NCBI GenBank assembly: GCA_963847515.1 | Contig: CAWKAA010000002.1 | Coordinates: 248,001-312,000 of the forward strand | DNA from: QHXW01 sp963847515 | GTDB lineage: Bacteria; Acidobacteriota; Terriglobia; Bryobacterales; Bryobacteraceae | DNA: 64,000 nucleotides | Reading direction: 5' to 3' | In this document: positions 63,215 to 64,000 of the stretch, in pieces | Numbering within the stretch: the first letter of the stretch is position 1 | Layout of the letters: every line of letters begins with the position of its first letter | Position numbers and translations under genes: made by a program | Notes under the pieces: model-generated | The model's input: only the letters and a program-made list of their open reading frames with translations | Databases searched by the model: none | Told to the model about the DNA's origin: nothing

Positions 63215-64000
63215 AAAACCGTTGGGCGCAGCTCGCGGCGTCGCTCGTGGCGATGATCATGATCGCCAACCTGCAGTACGCCTGGACGCTGTTCGTCGAG
63301 CCCATACGCCAATCCACCGGTTGGAAGCTTTCCGACATCCAGTGGGGTTTCACGCTGTTCATTATTTTTGAGACCTGGGTGATGCCGCTCGAAGGCTGGC
63401 TCATCGACCGGCTGGGGCCGCGGATTTTCACCACGATTGCTGGGGTATTGTGCGGTTTCGGCTGGTCGAGCCTGGCCTACGCCACTACGCGATGGCAACT
63501 TTATGCTTCATACGCGATTGCCGGCGCGGGCGCGGCTTTCGTGTACAGCGGTTCGATCGCCAGCGCGCTCAAATGGTTTCCAGACCGGCGCGGGCTTGCG
63601 GCGGGCGTCATCGCCGGGGGCTTCGGTTCTGGCGCGGCGTTGTTCATTCCGCTCATCGCCTCCATCATCCAGGCTCGGGGGTACCGCACGGCGTTTCTAG
63701 TAACCGGAATATTGCAGGGCCTCATCATCATCGTGGTGGCCCAAATCCTCAGGCATCCGGGTCCGGAGTTCGCGGCCACGCACCAGGCCAGACGCACGCC
63801 TGCTCGCCGCGTGCGCCGCAACACCGAACAGTTTTCAACACCGGAAATGCTGCGCACTCACCATTTTTACCTCCTCTACCTCATGTTCGTCATGATGGCC
63901 ACGGGGGGATTGCTAGTGACCGCGCAGGCGGGCCCGGTAGCGACTGAATGGGGGATCTCGCGGACCGCTCTCACCGCCGCCCTCGCGCTCGACAGAATTT
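63211..64000 (+). CDS. OFA-family MFS transporter (oxalate:formate antiporter type), partial
   Basis: GTG start overlapping the PanE stop (GTGA); the gene runs off the window end. At least seven hydrophobic segments: AASLVAMIMIANLQYAWTLF, VEPIRQSTGW, FTLFIIFETWVMPLEGWLID and RLGPRIFTTIAGVLCGFGWS are the OxlT-like opening. KWFPDRRGLAAGVIAGGFGS is the MFS loop signature. Together with the CoA-ligase gene it suggests oxalate uptake and activation. The remainder lies beyond 64000. Confidence 0.8.
   Translation, partial: MKNRWAQLAASLVAMIMIANLQYAWTLFVEPIRQSTGWKLSDIQWGFTLFIIFETWVMPLEGWLIDRLGPRIFTTIAGVLCGFGWSSLAYATTRWQLYASYAIAGAGAAFVYSGSIASALKWFPDRRGLAAGVIAGGFGSGAALFIPLIASIIQARGYRTAFLVTGILQGLIIIVVAQILRHPGPEFAATHQARRTPARRVRRNTEQFSTPEMLRTHHFYLLYLMFVMMATGGLLVTAQAGPVATEWGISRTALTAALALDRI

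Overview
The window looks like a chromosomal segment of a soil Acidobacterium, most likely of the Solibacter/Bryobacter type. Supporting signs are two PadR-regulator plus ADOP-type (acidobacterial duplicated orphan permease) modules, a large NHL-repeat protein ending in the C-terminal domain typical of Solibacter-like proteins, PEP-CTERM proteins and many secreted Ig-like or TPR proteins. No rRNA, tRNA or CRISPR array was seen. The taxonomic reading is inference from gene content.

Layout. (1) 1-31 kb: cell-envelope and exopolysaccharide region. It holds an HTTM membrane protein, two PEP-CTERM-type proteins (2.6-3.3 and 19.8-20.7 kb), two PrsT-like TPR lipoproteins (3.5-5.7 and 13.0-15.3 kb), an Ig-repeat giant with eight about 95-aa repeats (7.8-12.2 kb), an XrtA-type polysaccharide deacetylase, a decayed PadR/ADOP module, a nucleotide-sugar dehydrogenase, a polysaccharide export protein, an NHL-repeat protein and a JAB-like/TonB-like fusion with a truncated second copy. 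No exosortase gene is present in the window. (2) 28.7-40.1 kb: mixed metabolic genes, many of them broken by one-base frameshifts (HNH pair, DUF3500 protein, alpha/beta hydrolase, second ADOP permease), plus intact mannosyltransferase-like, HIT-like and UxaA-family genes.

(3) 40.4-52.8 kb: the most interesting part. A gene for an HD-domain plus HSP90-like ATPase protein is split in two. Between the halves lies a 9,673-bp island (42287-51959) flanked by the same 8 bases, GATCTCTC, in the same reading frame on both sides. Removing the island plus one copy of the repeat rejoins the gene in frame, so this is an insertion with an 8-bp target duplication, as IS66 elements make. The island starts with an IS66 element and carries two divergent cargo operons. 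Leftward: a sigma factor, an ImmA/IrrE metalloprotease-macro domain fusion, a P-loop kinase fused to a PurZ-like adenylosuccinate synthetase (Ser where PurA has its catalytic Asp), then a possibly ADP-ribosyltransferase-like protein. Rightward: a bacterial ubiquitin-like cassette (Ubl, Cys-less E2-like, JAMM protease, and an E1 cut off by the island end). I read this as a mobile genome-conflict/defence island and the best candidate for an undescribed system.

(4) 53.3-64 kb: ordinary chromosome. It holds a DsbA-like protein, an M28 peptidase with PDZ, a LarA/DUF2088 protein, two Flp pilins, a DUF362 protein, a cyclase-like repeat protein and a likely oxalate module (acyl/oxalate-CoA ligase, ketopantoate-reductase-like, OFA transporter) that runs off the window end.

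A caution for the whole window: at least ten otherwise well-conserved frames carry single-base indels, some beside homopolymers, and three carry an in-frame TAG. Part of the apparent decay may therefore be sequence error rather than biology.
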